Positions 24,169 through 34,824 of a stretch of DNA of 64,000 nucleotides are shown one piece after another. The stretch is from Panicum virgatum (taxonomy: Eukaryota; Streptophyta; Magnoliopsida; Poales; Poaceae). Location: contig NC_053153.1 in NCBI RefSeq assembly GCF_016808335.1, positions 31,875,590-31,939,589 on the forward strand. Reading direction: 5' to 3'. How positions within the stretch are numbered: position 1 is the stretch's first letter; the number at the start of each line of letters is the position of its first letter. The notes under the pieces are model-generated. The model saw only the letters and a list, made by a program, of their open reading frames with translations. It did no database searches and had not been told where the DNA came from. The translations under genes were made by a program, and so were the position numbers.

Positions 24169-25284
24169 TGTTGATATTTCTTAACTCTCACAGAGAATTC
24201 CGCAAGCGCACAAAAATACTGTTGTAGCACTTCACCCGAAAATATTCAGGGTATCGTAATTTCCACGAGGAACGGAGGTGTAACGGTCTTCTAACTAGTT
24301 TACCCGGAGGAAGAGAGAAGGGTGGCCTTTGGGTAGTGTGGTTGTCAAAGAGAAGAGATACTTAGCAGAGATAAACCAGCTCTCACTTGCTTACTTCGGG
24401 CACCAGCTTACTCCTGGTCTGCCAAGAGTATCCGGCTATTAACTCTACACCCAACCCTCACGTGGGGGACTACAAAGGACGGACAGGGCTGTCACCACCT
24501 GCCGCCTACCCAGACAGACCGTGGAGAAGGTATGCAAACAACGGTAACCTCTAGCCCAGACACCACGTCCACGCTATCGATTACTACTCTAGCCCCGACT
24601 CCGTCCATGACTCGAGCCTTTAGACTAGAGCAACCGTCACGAGGACGAATGATGATCCCGCAAGCAAAAGATAACAAAAGCTTAACTCAAATAAGAACTC
24701 AACAAGTAGACGAACTCGGATACTTACTCGAAAGAGGCTCGTATCCGCCGAGGTACAAGCAGAGGGAAGCCGACAACTCCGGCACTCCTCCTGAACTTCT
24801 CCTCACACACTCCCTAGCCTACTCTCTACAAGATAGCTCTATGGTGGACTCTCCCCTTCTCCTTCTTCTCTCCAAAGTGTGTTCTCTAGTGAGGGGTGAG
24901 GGAGTCCCCTTTTATAGCCCAAGGAGGTCGGTTCCCGCTAGAATTAAATATGGAAACATTGATAACCGCCATCAAGAAGATAAGATCAGCCTTCCCACCA
25001 AAATTCACCTGGAGACACGTCTAGGTGGGGTCGGCCGACGCCCTTGGCCGCCTCTGGCCACCGCCTTCATCTGGGTTGCTGTCTGGTGGGTCTTGATGTC
25101 AGATGGTCGGTGCCGGAGCTTGGGTGGTCGGTTTGGTCTGGTTTGTGGCCTCCTTTGCATGTGTTACACAGGACGCGATCATCTACGACTTTGTCTGCGT
25201 ATTCGTCGTGTTTTCTTCTTATACCGGGTATGGGTGCCTGCAATCCAAGAATCACCAAAATTTGTGGAATTGGTTAGAGTTAAG
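24169..25284 (-). repeat. Element C 5' LTR, main part
   Basis: Starts TGTTGATATTTCTTAAC. In reverse complement it aligns with the lone LTR at 54370-55629 (shared GTTAAGAAATAT end, GTAGCACTTCACCCG region, and the AATTCCACAA/GTTTTGGTGA region near 25240-25270). The minus-strand TATA box is GGGCTATAAAAGGG near 24909-24920. Open frames on its plus strand are LTR sequence, not genes. It is cut by B2 at 25284/25285. Confidence 0.82.
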
Positions 25285-26311
25285 TGTTGACGCGAGATGA
25301 TCACACACCAAGCCCAGGAGCCCCATACGCCAAGCCCGGACTGCACTTGATTTGAACCAAGGCGTGCTAGTCAACTTGACCTGTAAATTGACAAGGAAAC
25401 AGCAAACCGTCAAATTCAAGAGTGTATCGGTTGGATTTCCGAATCACTCTTACGTGGGGTACCAGCAAGGCCCTGCCGATATAGAAGACGACAAAAGATC
25501 GGGTATGATGAGCGTGTAATAAAAGCGATCTACTACGGATCGACAATGAGCTGCCGATGCCGATAAGCAACTAGATGGCTAGATCTAAAGCCGACACGTG
25601 CCGGGTAACAATGTACAAACCCACGAATGCATGGATCTGGACAAAGCAAAGCTTATGATTCAATTTAATCGGCTTTACAAGGTTTATCATGATAAACAAG
25701 GAGCTTACAGTCGATTAAACAGATCACTAAGCCGGGTAGTTTGTGAATTAATCTAAACGAGAAAACAGCGATGCGCCCAAAATCAAAGCTTAGATAAATT
25801 CGGTAAATTTTGAATAGATCTGAACGAAGCGACAGCGATGCGTCCGGAAGCTAAAGCTCAGATTTACTCGGTAAACGAAAACTTACTAGCAAACCAGGTC
25901 GCTCGAATGTGAGACGTCCTTGATTAGCTCGAAAGAACTCACCGAAAAGATAAAAAGGATGGCGAAGTCGCCGACGAGAAAGTAAATTGCAAGTAGTAAA
26001 GTTTGTTTGTTTAGATGTATATCAATCTTTACAATAGTTCGGGGGCTCATATTTATACCCCATGCTAACATAATCCTAGCCGATCACGGCAAAGCATGAT
26101 TCTATCCTAGGGAATAAAAACTACTTCTAAAAATACGATAACTCTTGCCAAACCAAAGCTAAAATATCTAGTCAACTTCCTTCCCTTCGGTCAGCAAGAT
26201 CTTTTGACCGTGGCACATGATCATCTTCCCAAATCCACCGATCGTACAATGCAGAACCCTTTCTCCTTCACAACACGCCTTCTTGACACGTGCCAAAATC
26301 TGGTGTCAACA
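25285..26311 (-). repeat. 3' LTR of B2 (complete, 1027 bp)
   Basis: Starts TGTTGACGCG and ends GGTGTCAACA, inverted repeats of at least seven bases. 25285-25998 matches 34070-34778. A minus-strand TATAAATA lies at 26050-26057, followed by ATGAGCCCCCG, a normal LTR promoter layout. The five bases to its left are TTAAG; the matching right-hand duplication is lost. Confidence 0.93.
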
Positions 26312-26326
26312 TATGCCCCCCAATTT
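26312..26326 (-). other. Polypurine tract of B2
   Basis: Minus strand AAATTGGGGGGCATA directly abuts the 3' LTR, the expected plus-strand primer. Confidence 0.85.
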
Positions 26327-26585
26327 CGGAGTAAAACGTCATTTTACTTCGAAATTAAATCTTGTCATGATTACGCTGCCGAACGGTCCCTTCACTTACT
26401 GCCGTCTCGCTTCCTGTGCGGATGGTGAGTAAAAATCTCTTCTGTGCCCTCGACTCATCTTCTCGTCTGCATAACGGGAATATGCCGATTCACCTTCCAT
26501 CTTTTTACCCACATGTCCCTCGATTAGACCCAGGCGTAAAGGCCGTGCTGGTGCACACAATAGATTCATCTTCTCAATTCTAGGC

Positions 26586-26592
26586 TATAAAT
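26586..26592 (+). promoter_or_regulatory. TATA box of the B2 antisense gene
   Basis: GCTATAAATCGCC lies about 110 bp upstream of the ATG at 26696 and just inside the 3' LTR. It suggests the plus-strand gene has its own promoter. No expression evidence is available from sequence. Confidence 0.6.
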
Positions 26593-26695
26593 CGCCCCAT
26601 CAGCACTATAGTCTCTTCATCGGCCAAAGCTTCCTTTTACCTTCTTCTTCCTCAAGCCCCCAAAAACCCTAGCCTCCTCTCCTTCACCAGAACAG

Positions 26696-27417
26696 ATGGC
26701 CAGCAACAAGCGCGCCGGCGAGGGATCTTCTGATGCTCCTCCGCTGCTCCGTCCCTGCCTTGGGTAACACACTCACCCTTCCTCTCATTGCTACATTTTA
26801 GATCTCCATTTGACACCATGTTTGCAGATACGCCGCCATCGAGCTCCCCACCAACTACTAGGTCATGGATGAGGGTACTCAGAACTACATCCGTGATCTC
26901 CTCTGCCAGCTCACCGAAGCCAGTCGTGACCTCGACCGGGCGCAGACGGACCAGGTTGTTATCCGCGGCCAGCTCACCAACGCCGACACCAAGGTCGAGA
27001 GTAAGTTTTCCAGCCATGTCTTCTTCAGTGATCTTCCCCAAGCTTTTATTCTAATCTTCTCTTCTCCCAGACTTGGAGTCGCAGGTCCAGACCCTCCTGG
27101 AGGCTTCCCGAGTCGCCATAGACTCGGTGAATGCGAGGGGGAGCACCATCGCCGCATGCCTCCAGAATGTCCCGGCTCGCGTCATGGAGGTCGCCGAGCA
27201 TGGGGTCCATGCGAGCGCCGCCAGGGCCATCGCCGACGTCTCCACCATGTCCGGGGCGGACTACCGGCAGTGGGAGCCGATCTTCCCCAAGTGGGGAGAG
27301 GTGCGGAACACCTTCGACGAGCTGGTTGACGACCTCAGCCTTCCTGCCGACGCCATCGTCGCTGACGTGAGCCTGGAGGGGGTCGTTAGCAACCTCTTCG
27401 GAGGAGAGTCAGATTAG
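26696..27417 (+). pseudogene. B2 antisense gene: three-exon coiled-coil protein of unknown function
   Basis: Exon 1 is 26696-26763 (MASNKRAGEGSSDAPP...), with donor GTAACA. Exon 2 is 26828-27000, after TTTGCAG and before GTAAGT. Exon 3 is 27071-27417, after TCTCCCAG. Splicing in this way keeps one frame and gives about 195 residues with heptad-like stretches (LESQVQTLLEASRVAIDSVN). The end is acidic and hydrophobic (VSNLFGGESD). A TAG at 26859-26861 (NY-stop-VMDEG) breaks exon 2, possibly a CAG-to-TAG change. It shares no obvious sequence with B1's PMD gene. I recognise no domain. It may be one of the clade's accessory antisense genes. Confidence 0.6.
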
Positions 27418-27770
27418 GTTGTAAATGTAACAGCCTATCTGGCTCTTATAAATATAATATATGGACTGGCTCCTCCCCTGTTCGCCTTTGCTCTCTGTTT
27501 TTATTGTGTCTTGTGCTAATTTCTATCTTGCATTTGTCACACGAACAAACCAACACGTCTTCGCGATCCAAAATCGAACAGAAAACCAAGTCGATTCCGA
27601 ACCGCATGTTTTGGATTTGATTTTTGACCTAAGGATGATACATGTCATATCGGCCATGAAAACACCCAAACGCATTATGATATGATCAAGTCTTTTCTTA
27701 TTTTGCACTAAAGGCGATACACCTTCTGTATCGGCTATTTCGAAACCAACGGATCTTCTCATGTAATCGG

Positions 27771-28790
27771 CTATGCATCTACCCAAACACTTGGGTAATA
27801 TTTCTTCAGATATTTGCCATTAAGTGCACTGAAAATTTTTTCTCCCTCCAATGTCTCCAGAATGTATGCGTTCCCAGGAACACATCTGTTAATCTTGTAT
27901 GGCCCCTCCCATGTTGGAGACCAATTGCCGAACTTGGGATATTTTGTTCCTATCGGCAAGACCAGTTTCCACACCAGGTCTCCTTGGTCAAAAGTTTTAG
28001 CTTTGACTTTCTTATCATACCATCGGCCCACTCTAGCTTTGTTAGCCTCGATATTAATGAGAGCATTCAGCCGATGTCCAACCAAATCTTCTAACTCATC
28101 CTTCATCAGTGCAGTATAATCATCGGCTGTCAACTGGTCCTTGAATGTAACACGTCTAGAACCAAGCCGTGTTTCCCATGGAAGTACAGCTTCATGCCCA
28201 TAAACTAACTGATATGGAGACACTTTAGTAGCCCCATGTCAAGACATTCTGTAAGCCCACAAAGCTTCATTAAGAGTCGTATGCCACCTCTTTGGCTATT
28301 CTTCAATTTTCCTCTTAATCAACTTAATGATCCCTTTATTGGAAGCTTCTGCCTAACCATTGGCTTGAGCATAATACGGAGAAGAATTCAATAATTTAAT
28401 TCCCATATTTGCAGCAAACTCTTCAAATTCCTCTGAAATAAACATACTGCCTTGATTCGGTCGTAATAGTTTGCGGAGTACCAAACCGATAAACAATATG
28501 CTCCTTCACGAACTCAATCATCTCTTTGGATATCACAGTCTTCAGAGGAATTGCTTCAACCCATTTTGTGAAGTAATCTGTCTCTACTAGTATGAACTTG
28601 TGATTCTTGCTAGATGGTGGATAAATTTGTCCAATTAAATCAATTCCCCATCCTCTAAATGGCCACGACTTAATAATGGGATTCATAGCCGATGCCGGTG
28701 CTCTTTGCATGTTTCCAAATTTCTGACACCCTTGACAACCCTTATAATAAGTGAAGCAATCTTCTAATATGGTTGACCAAAAGTATCCAT
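27771..28790 (-). pseudogene. B2 integrase region
   Basis: C-terminal part: MSPYQLVYGHEAVLPWE, WEGPYKINRCVPGNAYILETLEG. Core: WGIDLIGQIYPPSSKNHKF and the segment around FGTPQTITT. The catalytic second Asp region reads TTESRQYVYF where B1 has TTDGGSVF, so a frameshift or base change damages the site. Breaks occur near 28235-28420 and 28440. Cys residues of the zinc finger are around 28735-28750. Confidence 0.82.
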
Positions 28791-29480
28791 TTCTCCTGAT
28801 TGATGCGAACCGTAGACACCTTCATGTATTTCTCCCATCAAGACCTTAGCTTCCTCTTTGTCAAGACATCTGAGTAAAACTCCATCAATCGTCCGATAAT
28901 ATAGCTCTCCTTCAAGCAACACATATTTGGTCACCTGACATCTAATCCTTCGGCTCACTTTCTTAGAGGGATTCTCCAGATATTCCACAATTTCTCTCCT
29001 CCAATCATCAGTAGGTAATTCCAAAGTCATGACTCCTATCGGCCGATAACCAGAAGCATGCTGTGCCAGCCGATTAGCATCTCCATTATAAAGCTTGGGT
29101 ACATGTTCTATGGTTACCTTTTTGAATTCTTTCAGTAATCGGCAGCATTCTTCATGATAGGCCCGTAAGATCTCATCTTTACACTCATATATGCTGATCA
29201 ACTGATTAACCACCAACATGGAATTCCCAAATATTTCAACTACATCAAATCCAATTTCTTGCAACAGCCGAATTCCCTTAAGCAAAGCCTGGTACTCAGC
29301 CTGATTGTTGGTAGCAGTAGCTTCTATTGGGAAACACAACTCAAATGTTGCCCCCCGAGGCGACACCAAGACTATGCCAATACCAGATCCAACTCCACAT
29401 GATAAACCATCAAAGAACAACATCCACGGAACTAGATCAATAATCCCCAATTCTGGCCCACGGTGCTGAACAACAAAATC
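28764..29480 (-). pseudogene. B2 second (archaeal-type) RNase H and linker to integrase
   Basis: FFDGLSC, ATNNQAEYQALLKG, EIFGNSMLVVNQ and NGDANRLAQHA mark the fold. Compared with B1 (FGDSKL, NSEANDLA), two catalytic Asp positions are changed, to Asn and Arg. The frame then runs into the integrase zinc-finger linker (GVYGSHQSG). The fold is recognisable but the active site is probably dead. Confidence 0.78.
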
Positions 29481-29521
29481 GGCCATAACTTGCCCCTTAA
29501 CCGCTTTGGCCGATTCGTATT

Positions 29522-30985
29522 TCATATCAAACTCAGACAAGACCAAAATCCATTTCCCAATTTCCCACTCAGAATCGGCAACGAGAGCATGCATTTAATA
29601 ACATCATCTTTGCTTACCACAACACACTCAGCCAATAACAGATAATGTCTAAGCTTGGTACAATAAAAGTATAAGCAGAGACATAATCCCTCAACAGGAG
29701 AATACCTGGTTTCAGCATCCAAGAGTCTTCTACTGATGAAATATATAATGCGTTCTTTTCCTTCAAATTCTTGAATAAGGGCCGATCCGATAGCACGCTC
29801 ATCAGCCGATAAAAATAATTTAAACGGCTTGTGCTTTTGTGGTGGAACCAACACAGGAGGCGATGTTAGATATTGCTTGATTTCATCCAACGCATTTTGC
29901 TGTGCTTCTCCCCATACAAATTTCTGATCGGTCTTCAACTTCAATAGAGGACTGAACGGCTATATTTTACCGGATAGATTAGCAATAAATCTCCAAATAA
30001 AATTAATCTTGCTGATCAATGATTGAAGTTCAACTTTTGTTTCTGGAGCCACTACTTTGTTAATAGCTACAATGGTCTTCTGACTGATCTCAATCCCTCT
30101 TTCATGCACCATAAACCCAAGGAACTGACCAGCCGACACGCCAAATGAACACTTGTTAGGATTCATATTCAATCCATGTCTTCTGGTACATTCCAAAGCT
30201 TTGCACAAGTCGGCTAAATGTTCTTGGTATCCATTGGATTTCACCACAACATTATCAATGTAAATCTCAACAATCTTGCCGATGATCTAATGGAAGATGT
30301 AGTTCATGGCCCTCTGGTATGTTGCCCCAGCAATCTTCAATTCAAAAGTCATGACAACTCATTCGAACAAACCGACATGCCCTGGACATCTGAATGCAGT
30401 TTTATGAATGTCTTCCTCAGCCATGAATATCTGATTATATCCAGCATTCCCATCCATAAAACTGATTACTTTATGTCCTGCAGCAGCATCCACCAACATA
30501 TCGGCAACTGGCATTGGGTAACCATCCATCGGCGTAGCTTTGTTGAGATCCGTGAATTCAATGCAGACACGTAGCTTCCCATTCTTCTTATACACAGGAA
30601 CCACATTGGATATCCACTCAGCATATCTGCACTGCCTGATGAATTTTGCTTCTATCAACTTTGTGATCTCGGCCTTTATATCTGGTAGAATCTTAGGATT
30701 GCATCGTCTTGATCCTTGCTGATGTGGCCGATACCCAGGCTTGATAGGCAGATGATGTTCAACAATAGATGGATCCAAACCTGGCATCTCGTAATATTCC
30801 CAAGCAAAACAATCTTTATATTCTTTTAACAGCTTCACTAACTGTTGCTTGTACTCGGGATCTAGCTTAGCACTAATAAATGTCGGCCTTGGTTTATCTC
30901 CATCTCCAATGTCTATTTTTTCCAATGCATCGGCTGGCGTGAACCCGTGCCCCAACTTCTCTTCATCTTCTAAGAACTCATCCAT
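29522..30985 (-). pseudogene. B2 reverse transcriptase and first RNase H
   Basis: LGHGFTPADALEKIDIGDGD opens the region at 30985. Then come CFAWEYYEMPGLDPSIVEHHLP, RQCRYAEWISNVVPVYKKNG, RVCIEFTDLNKATPMDGYP and the palm. Around 30250-30290 the YIDD motif is interrupted by a frameshift. The first RNase H starts FKLFLSADERAIGSALIQE, again without a clear DAS, as in B1. It is less damaged than B1 but not intact. Confidence 0.85.
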
Positions 30986-31179
30986 TAGGAATGGTTGGGA
31001 GAACCGACTCCTTGGATTGGTAGAAGCATAGAAGTTACATTAACCGATATAGCCGATGATCTCGATTGTTGTCCTTCATCGGTCCTTGGCTTGACACGCC
31101 AAACTTAAGATCTGACTTCCCTCCTGGGAGCTTCTCTCCTTTCCTCTTCCTCCAGTGCCTCTGTCTGACGCAACCTCTA

Positions 31180-34031
31180 AACTCGTCTCTTCTGTGATCT
31201 GGTCAAACCTCCTAGGCACCACCGAGGGCAATCAATGTTGTCATGAACAGGCTCTCTCTCCGGATCTCTTTGGTGTGGGTATTCATTGGGGATTTGAGTA
31301 GCAGCAGCTTGTTCAACCTGCTCATTGGCAGAAATCCTTCCGCTGGCAGGATCACGTAGCATGGTCCTGCCCCCCAGCCGATCATGCACTGAAACCCTAC
31401 CCCCCAGCCGATCATGTACAGAGATGCATCTATCATCAGCTCTCTCTCTCTCTCTAATGATCGGCCCTCAAGGCCTCTGGTCAAAATGTGGCTTCTTGTA
31501 CGATCGGTCTCCATGATAGAAACCATTGCACTTTGGACAATTATCCACTGTCGGCAGAGTCAACCCTTCTTTCCAACCGTACACAAAGAAAGGACATCTC
31601 CAATGCCCTTCATGTCGTCGTTCAGACTCTTCTCGGTACTATCTTCTTTCTTGATCACGCTGGAATTTGTTCAGTAACATCTGAGATGTGACCTTCTTCT
31701 TTGGTGCCACTGATTCTTCTTTCTGTTGTGGCTCTTTGCCTTTACCTTCATCGGCAGTTATCTGTGCTTTAGGATCAACAGCACCAGTCTCCTTGGCCGA
31801 TTGCGATGTGAGCACCTTTGTTTGTAATGCATTTCCCTTTTCTCCAACATCTACCATGTTTGCTGGAAACGGATGCCCATCAATCTTCATCGGCTTTTTG
31901 GGTGTCTCAAACTTGAGCCTACCCTGTTCTATAGCCGATTGTATCTGCTGGCGAAACACCATGCACTCATTGGTGTCATAAGACGTTGCATTGTGCCACT
32001 TGCAGTACTTGATATTCTTCAACTCTTGATCTGTCGGGATTGTATGATATGGCTTCAGCATGATCTGCCCCTCTGACAGCAACAGGTCGAAGATCTTATC
32101 AGCCTTGGTAATATCGAACCCATACTTCTCGGGTTCTTTGTTACCGAAAGGACATGAGATCGGCTTCTTATTGTTCTGAAGCCATTCAGCCGATCCCACC
32201 ATCTGATCATCATCTGAGTCAGAAGTATCTGAGCAGTCAACAAAATCAACCTTTTTTAGAAGTTGCTTCTCTTCTGCTCGTAAGGTCTTGCCTCCCCTGT
32301 CATCATGTTGGCCATCTGACTGATGCTGTAGAACTCCTGAGAAGCATATTTCTCCTTGATGTGTGGCAGGAATCCTTGGAAGGCAACCTCTGCAAGCTGC
32401 TGATCATATAGAACCAGACTAAGGCATCGATTCTTGACATCTCTGAACCTCTGAATAAAGGCGGCGACCAATTCATTATTCCTTTGTCTCAGATTGGTCA
32501 AATCGGTAAGTTTCATCTCTTCTATCCCAGAGTAGAAGAACTGGTAGAACTGCTTCTCTAAATCAGCCCAGTATATAATGGAGTTGGCTGGTAATGTCGT
32601 GAACCACGTAAAGGCCGATCCAGACAAGGACATAGAAAACAAATGCACTTTTAAAGCGTCATGTTGAGCTGCTTCTCCACATTGTATGATGAATCTGTTG
32701 ATGTGTTCAACTGTGGAGACTTCCCCTTGTCTAGAAAACTTGGTGAAATCTGGAAGCTTGTACTTGTGGGGCAATGGCAGTTGATCATAAGCAGCTGGAT
32801 ACGGAGTTTTGTACATCAGATTCTGCTGCTTTGGCTTCAAACCAAACTGATCTTTCATCACCTCAGCAATCTTGGATGTCCAGTCGATCTGTTGACCGCC
32901 AGCTGATGCCGCATTTGGTGCTGGTGGAGTCAACGGCAAGGCTGCCGATGCTGGCTAGATGTTTGGTGTGGTCATCGGCTGAGCAGCCGATGCGGTCTGT
33001 GTGACTTGCTGAGGGGGTTGATTGGATGGTGATTGGTAGAGCACCATCTCATTACCATGACTGTTCTGTGCTGTCTTCTGATTAGGCTGTTGCTGTGCCA
33101 CAAGAGGCACAATCACATGACGCACAAAACCAGTCGCAAGATCCTAGAAAACCCAGGTGACTCCATTGGCATGAGGAACTCTGTTTGCCAGGACTTCTAT
33201 AGGAGACTTGGGCTGCAGCATCATCGCCAGATTCTGTTGTTGAGGTGTCGGCCATGGGGCCGACACGTTGCTTGGGCTTGCTGGCAAAGGTACTGACGCA
33301 TGTGTAACCGCTGGTTGTGAAGCTGGTGTGGTATCTTGAGGTTGAGTCGGCTGTGTAGTTGACGCATTGACTTGCTGATTCATCTGCTGAGAAGCAGATG
33401 CGCTTGGTTGTCCTGTTGGAGATGGAACCATGAACTCTGGAGGCATACCAAGACCAGTAGTTGGATCCCAACCAGCTTGGTATCCTAGCATAAAGCTCCC
33501 CTGTGCATATATAGTCATTGGCGTAGAATTGGTGTACATAGGAGGAATCTGAGTTGACGCTACAGTACTAATCGACTGTGAATCTATAACACCCTCATCT
33601 GTCTGAGCTTGAGGATGGATCTGTGAGGTGCCAATAGCCGATCCAATAGGAGAGAAGACCATCTGACTAGCCTGATGATAAGACGATCCCACAAAGCCAG
33701 GTGTTCCCCTATCTTGTAGCGTCTTGAGCACAGCATTATGGACATAGTTGGCCATGATCGGAGAATGATTCACAAAAGCTTGCCCAATCGCCTGATTCAT
33801 CTGATGTATCATCATGTCCTCCTTATGTGACTCTTCATATGGTACAAAAGTGGGAAAAATGTATTTCTTGATTACCTCTCCACTTTTGTTGGTGCTGAAG
33901 GACAAAAGGCACTCTTGCTCAAAACCATCTGTGATTGCTTTAAGTTCTACCTTGTGTTCTTCCTTCAACTTCTCCTTATCGATCGGGATTTGGTTCTGAC
34001 CAGAAACCTCTGCCTTCTCGTTGGTTGACAT
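31180..34031 (-). pseudogene. B2 gag
   Basis: Starts MSTNEKAEVSGQNQIP at 34031. A Gln/Thr/Pro/Ser-rich N-terminal half is followed by the capsid domain (KYKLPDFTKFS, ADLEKQFYQFFYSG, FIQRFRDVKNRCLS) at about 32780-32290. TAG stops at 33144-33146 (VF-stop-DLATG) and 32955-32957 (NI-stop-PASAA) are in frame. A one-base frameshift near 32265 precedes the ECMVFRQQIQSAIEQGRLKF segment (about 31960-31910). A Cys-rich end (CPFF, CPKCNG) is near 31600-31540. Confidence 0.87.
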
Positions 34032-34045
34032 GTTGATGTTTCTTG

Positions 34046-34062
34046 TCCCACCGGGCATGCCA
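34046..34062 (-). other. Primer-binding site of B2
   Basis: Reverse complement TGGCATGCCCGGTGGGA(C), seven bases from the LTR start at 34070. It is nearly the same as B1's site. Confidence 0.75.
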
Positions 34063-34069
34063 AAAGATG

Positions 34070-34778
34070 TGTTGACACGAGATGATCACACACCAAGTCC
34101 AGGAGCCCCGTACACCAAGCCCGGACTGCACTTGATTTGAACCAATGCGTCCCAGTCAATGTGACCTGTAAATTAACAAGAAAACAGCAAACTGTCAAAT
34201 TCAAGTGTGTATCGGCTGGATTTCTGAATCACTCTGATGTGGGGTATCGGCAAGGCCCTACCGATACAGAAGACGACAAAAGATCGGGTATGATGAGCGT
34301 GTAATAAAAGCGATCTACTACGGATCGGCAATGAGCTGCCGATGCCGATAAGCAACTAGACGGCTAGATCTAAAGCCGACACGTGCCGGGTAACAATGTA
34401 CAAACCCACGAATGTATGGATCTAGACAAAGCTAAGCTTATAATTCAATTTAATCGGCTTTACTTATAGTGATAAACAAGGAGCTTACAGCCGATTAAAA
34501 AGATCACTAAGCCGGGTAGTTTGTGAATTAATCTAAACGAGAAAACAGTGATGCACCCGAGATCAAAGCTTAGATAAATTCGGTAAATTTTGAATAGATC
34601 TGAACAAAGTGACATCGATGCGCCCGGAAGCTAAAGCTCAGATTTACTCAGTAAACGAAAACTTACCAGCAAACCAAGTCGCTCGAATGTGAGACGTCCT
34701 TGATCAGCTCGAAAGAACTCGCCGAAAAGAAAAAAGGGATGGTGAAGTCGCCGACGAGAAAGTAAATTGCAAGTAGTA
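34070..34778 (-). repeat. 5' LTR of B2, truncated and promoterless
   Basis: Matches 25285-25998 and then switches abruptly after AAGTAGTA to sequence from the end of element C's LTR. The missing 313 bp correspond to 25999-26311 and include the TATA box. A deletion spanning the B2/C junction explains this. Confidence 0.9.
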
Positions 34779-34824
34779 GAAAAAAGGGATGACGGTCTTA
34801 TTTCTGACTTAAGGACCGTCAACA
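34779..34824 (-). repeat. Element C 5' LTR, outer end
   Basis: TTTCTGACTTAAGGACCGTCAACA is the reverse complement of the start of the lone LTR at 54370 (TGTTGACGGTCCTTAAGTCA). This fixes the outer boundary of C at 34824. Part of the LTR between this and 25284 has been deleted. Confidence 0.85.

Larger units (their letters stand above)
25285..34778 (-). mobile_element. Element B2: Tat-type Ty3/gypsy inserted in element C's LTR
   Basis: The 3' LTR is 25285-26311, followed by a polypurine tract, one antisense gene, and minus-strand pol and gag. The primer-binding site (34046-34062) adjoins a 5' LTR truncated at 34778. The domain order is like B1, without a chromodomain, but the proteins are well diverged. 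Parts are missing: the 313 bp of the 5' LTR that carry the promoter, and the protease region. Confidence 0.9.
23631..34824 (-). mobile_element. Element C: Athila-like Ty3/gypsy, 5' end only, host of B1 and B2
   Basis: The pieces in the window are a gag start (23631-24112), a primer-binding site (24143-24160) and a 5' LTR split into 24169-25284 and 34779-34824 by B2. The rest lies left of B1, beyond the window. The LTR family is the same as the lone LTR at 54370-55629, which gives a template for the intact LTR (about 1.26 kb). Confidence 0.8.

Noticed and set aside
24532..25290. A 252-residue plus-strand open frame
   Set aside because: It lies within the split LTR of element C, is antisense to the LTR's own transcript, and shows no domain.
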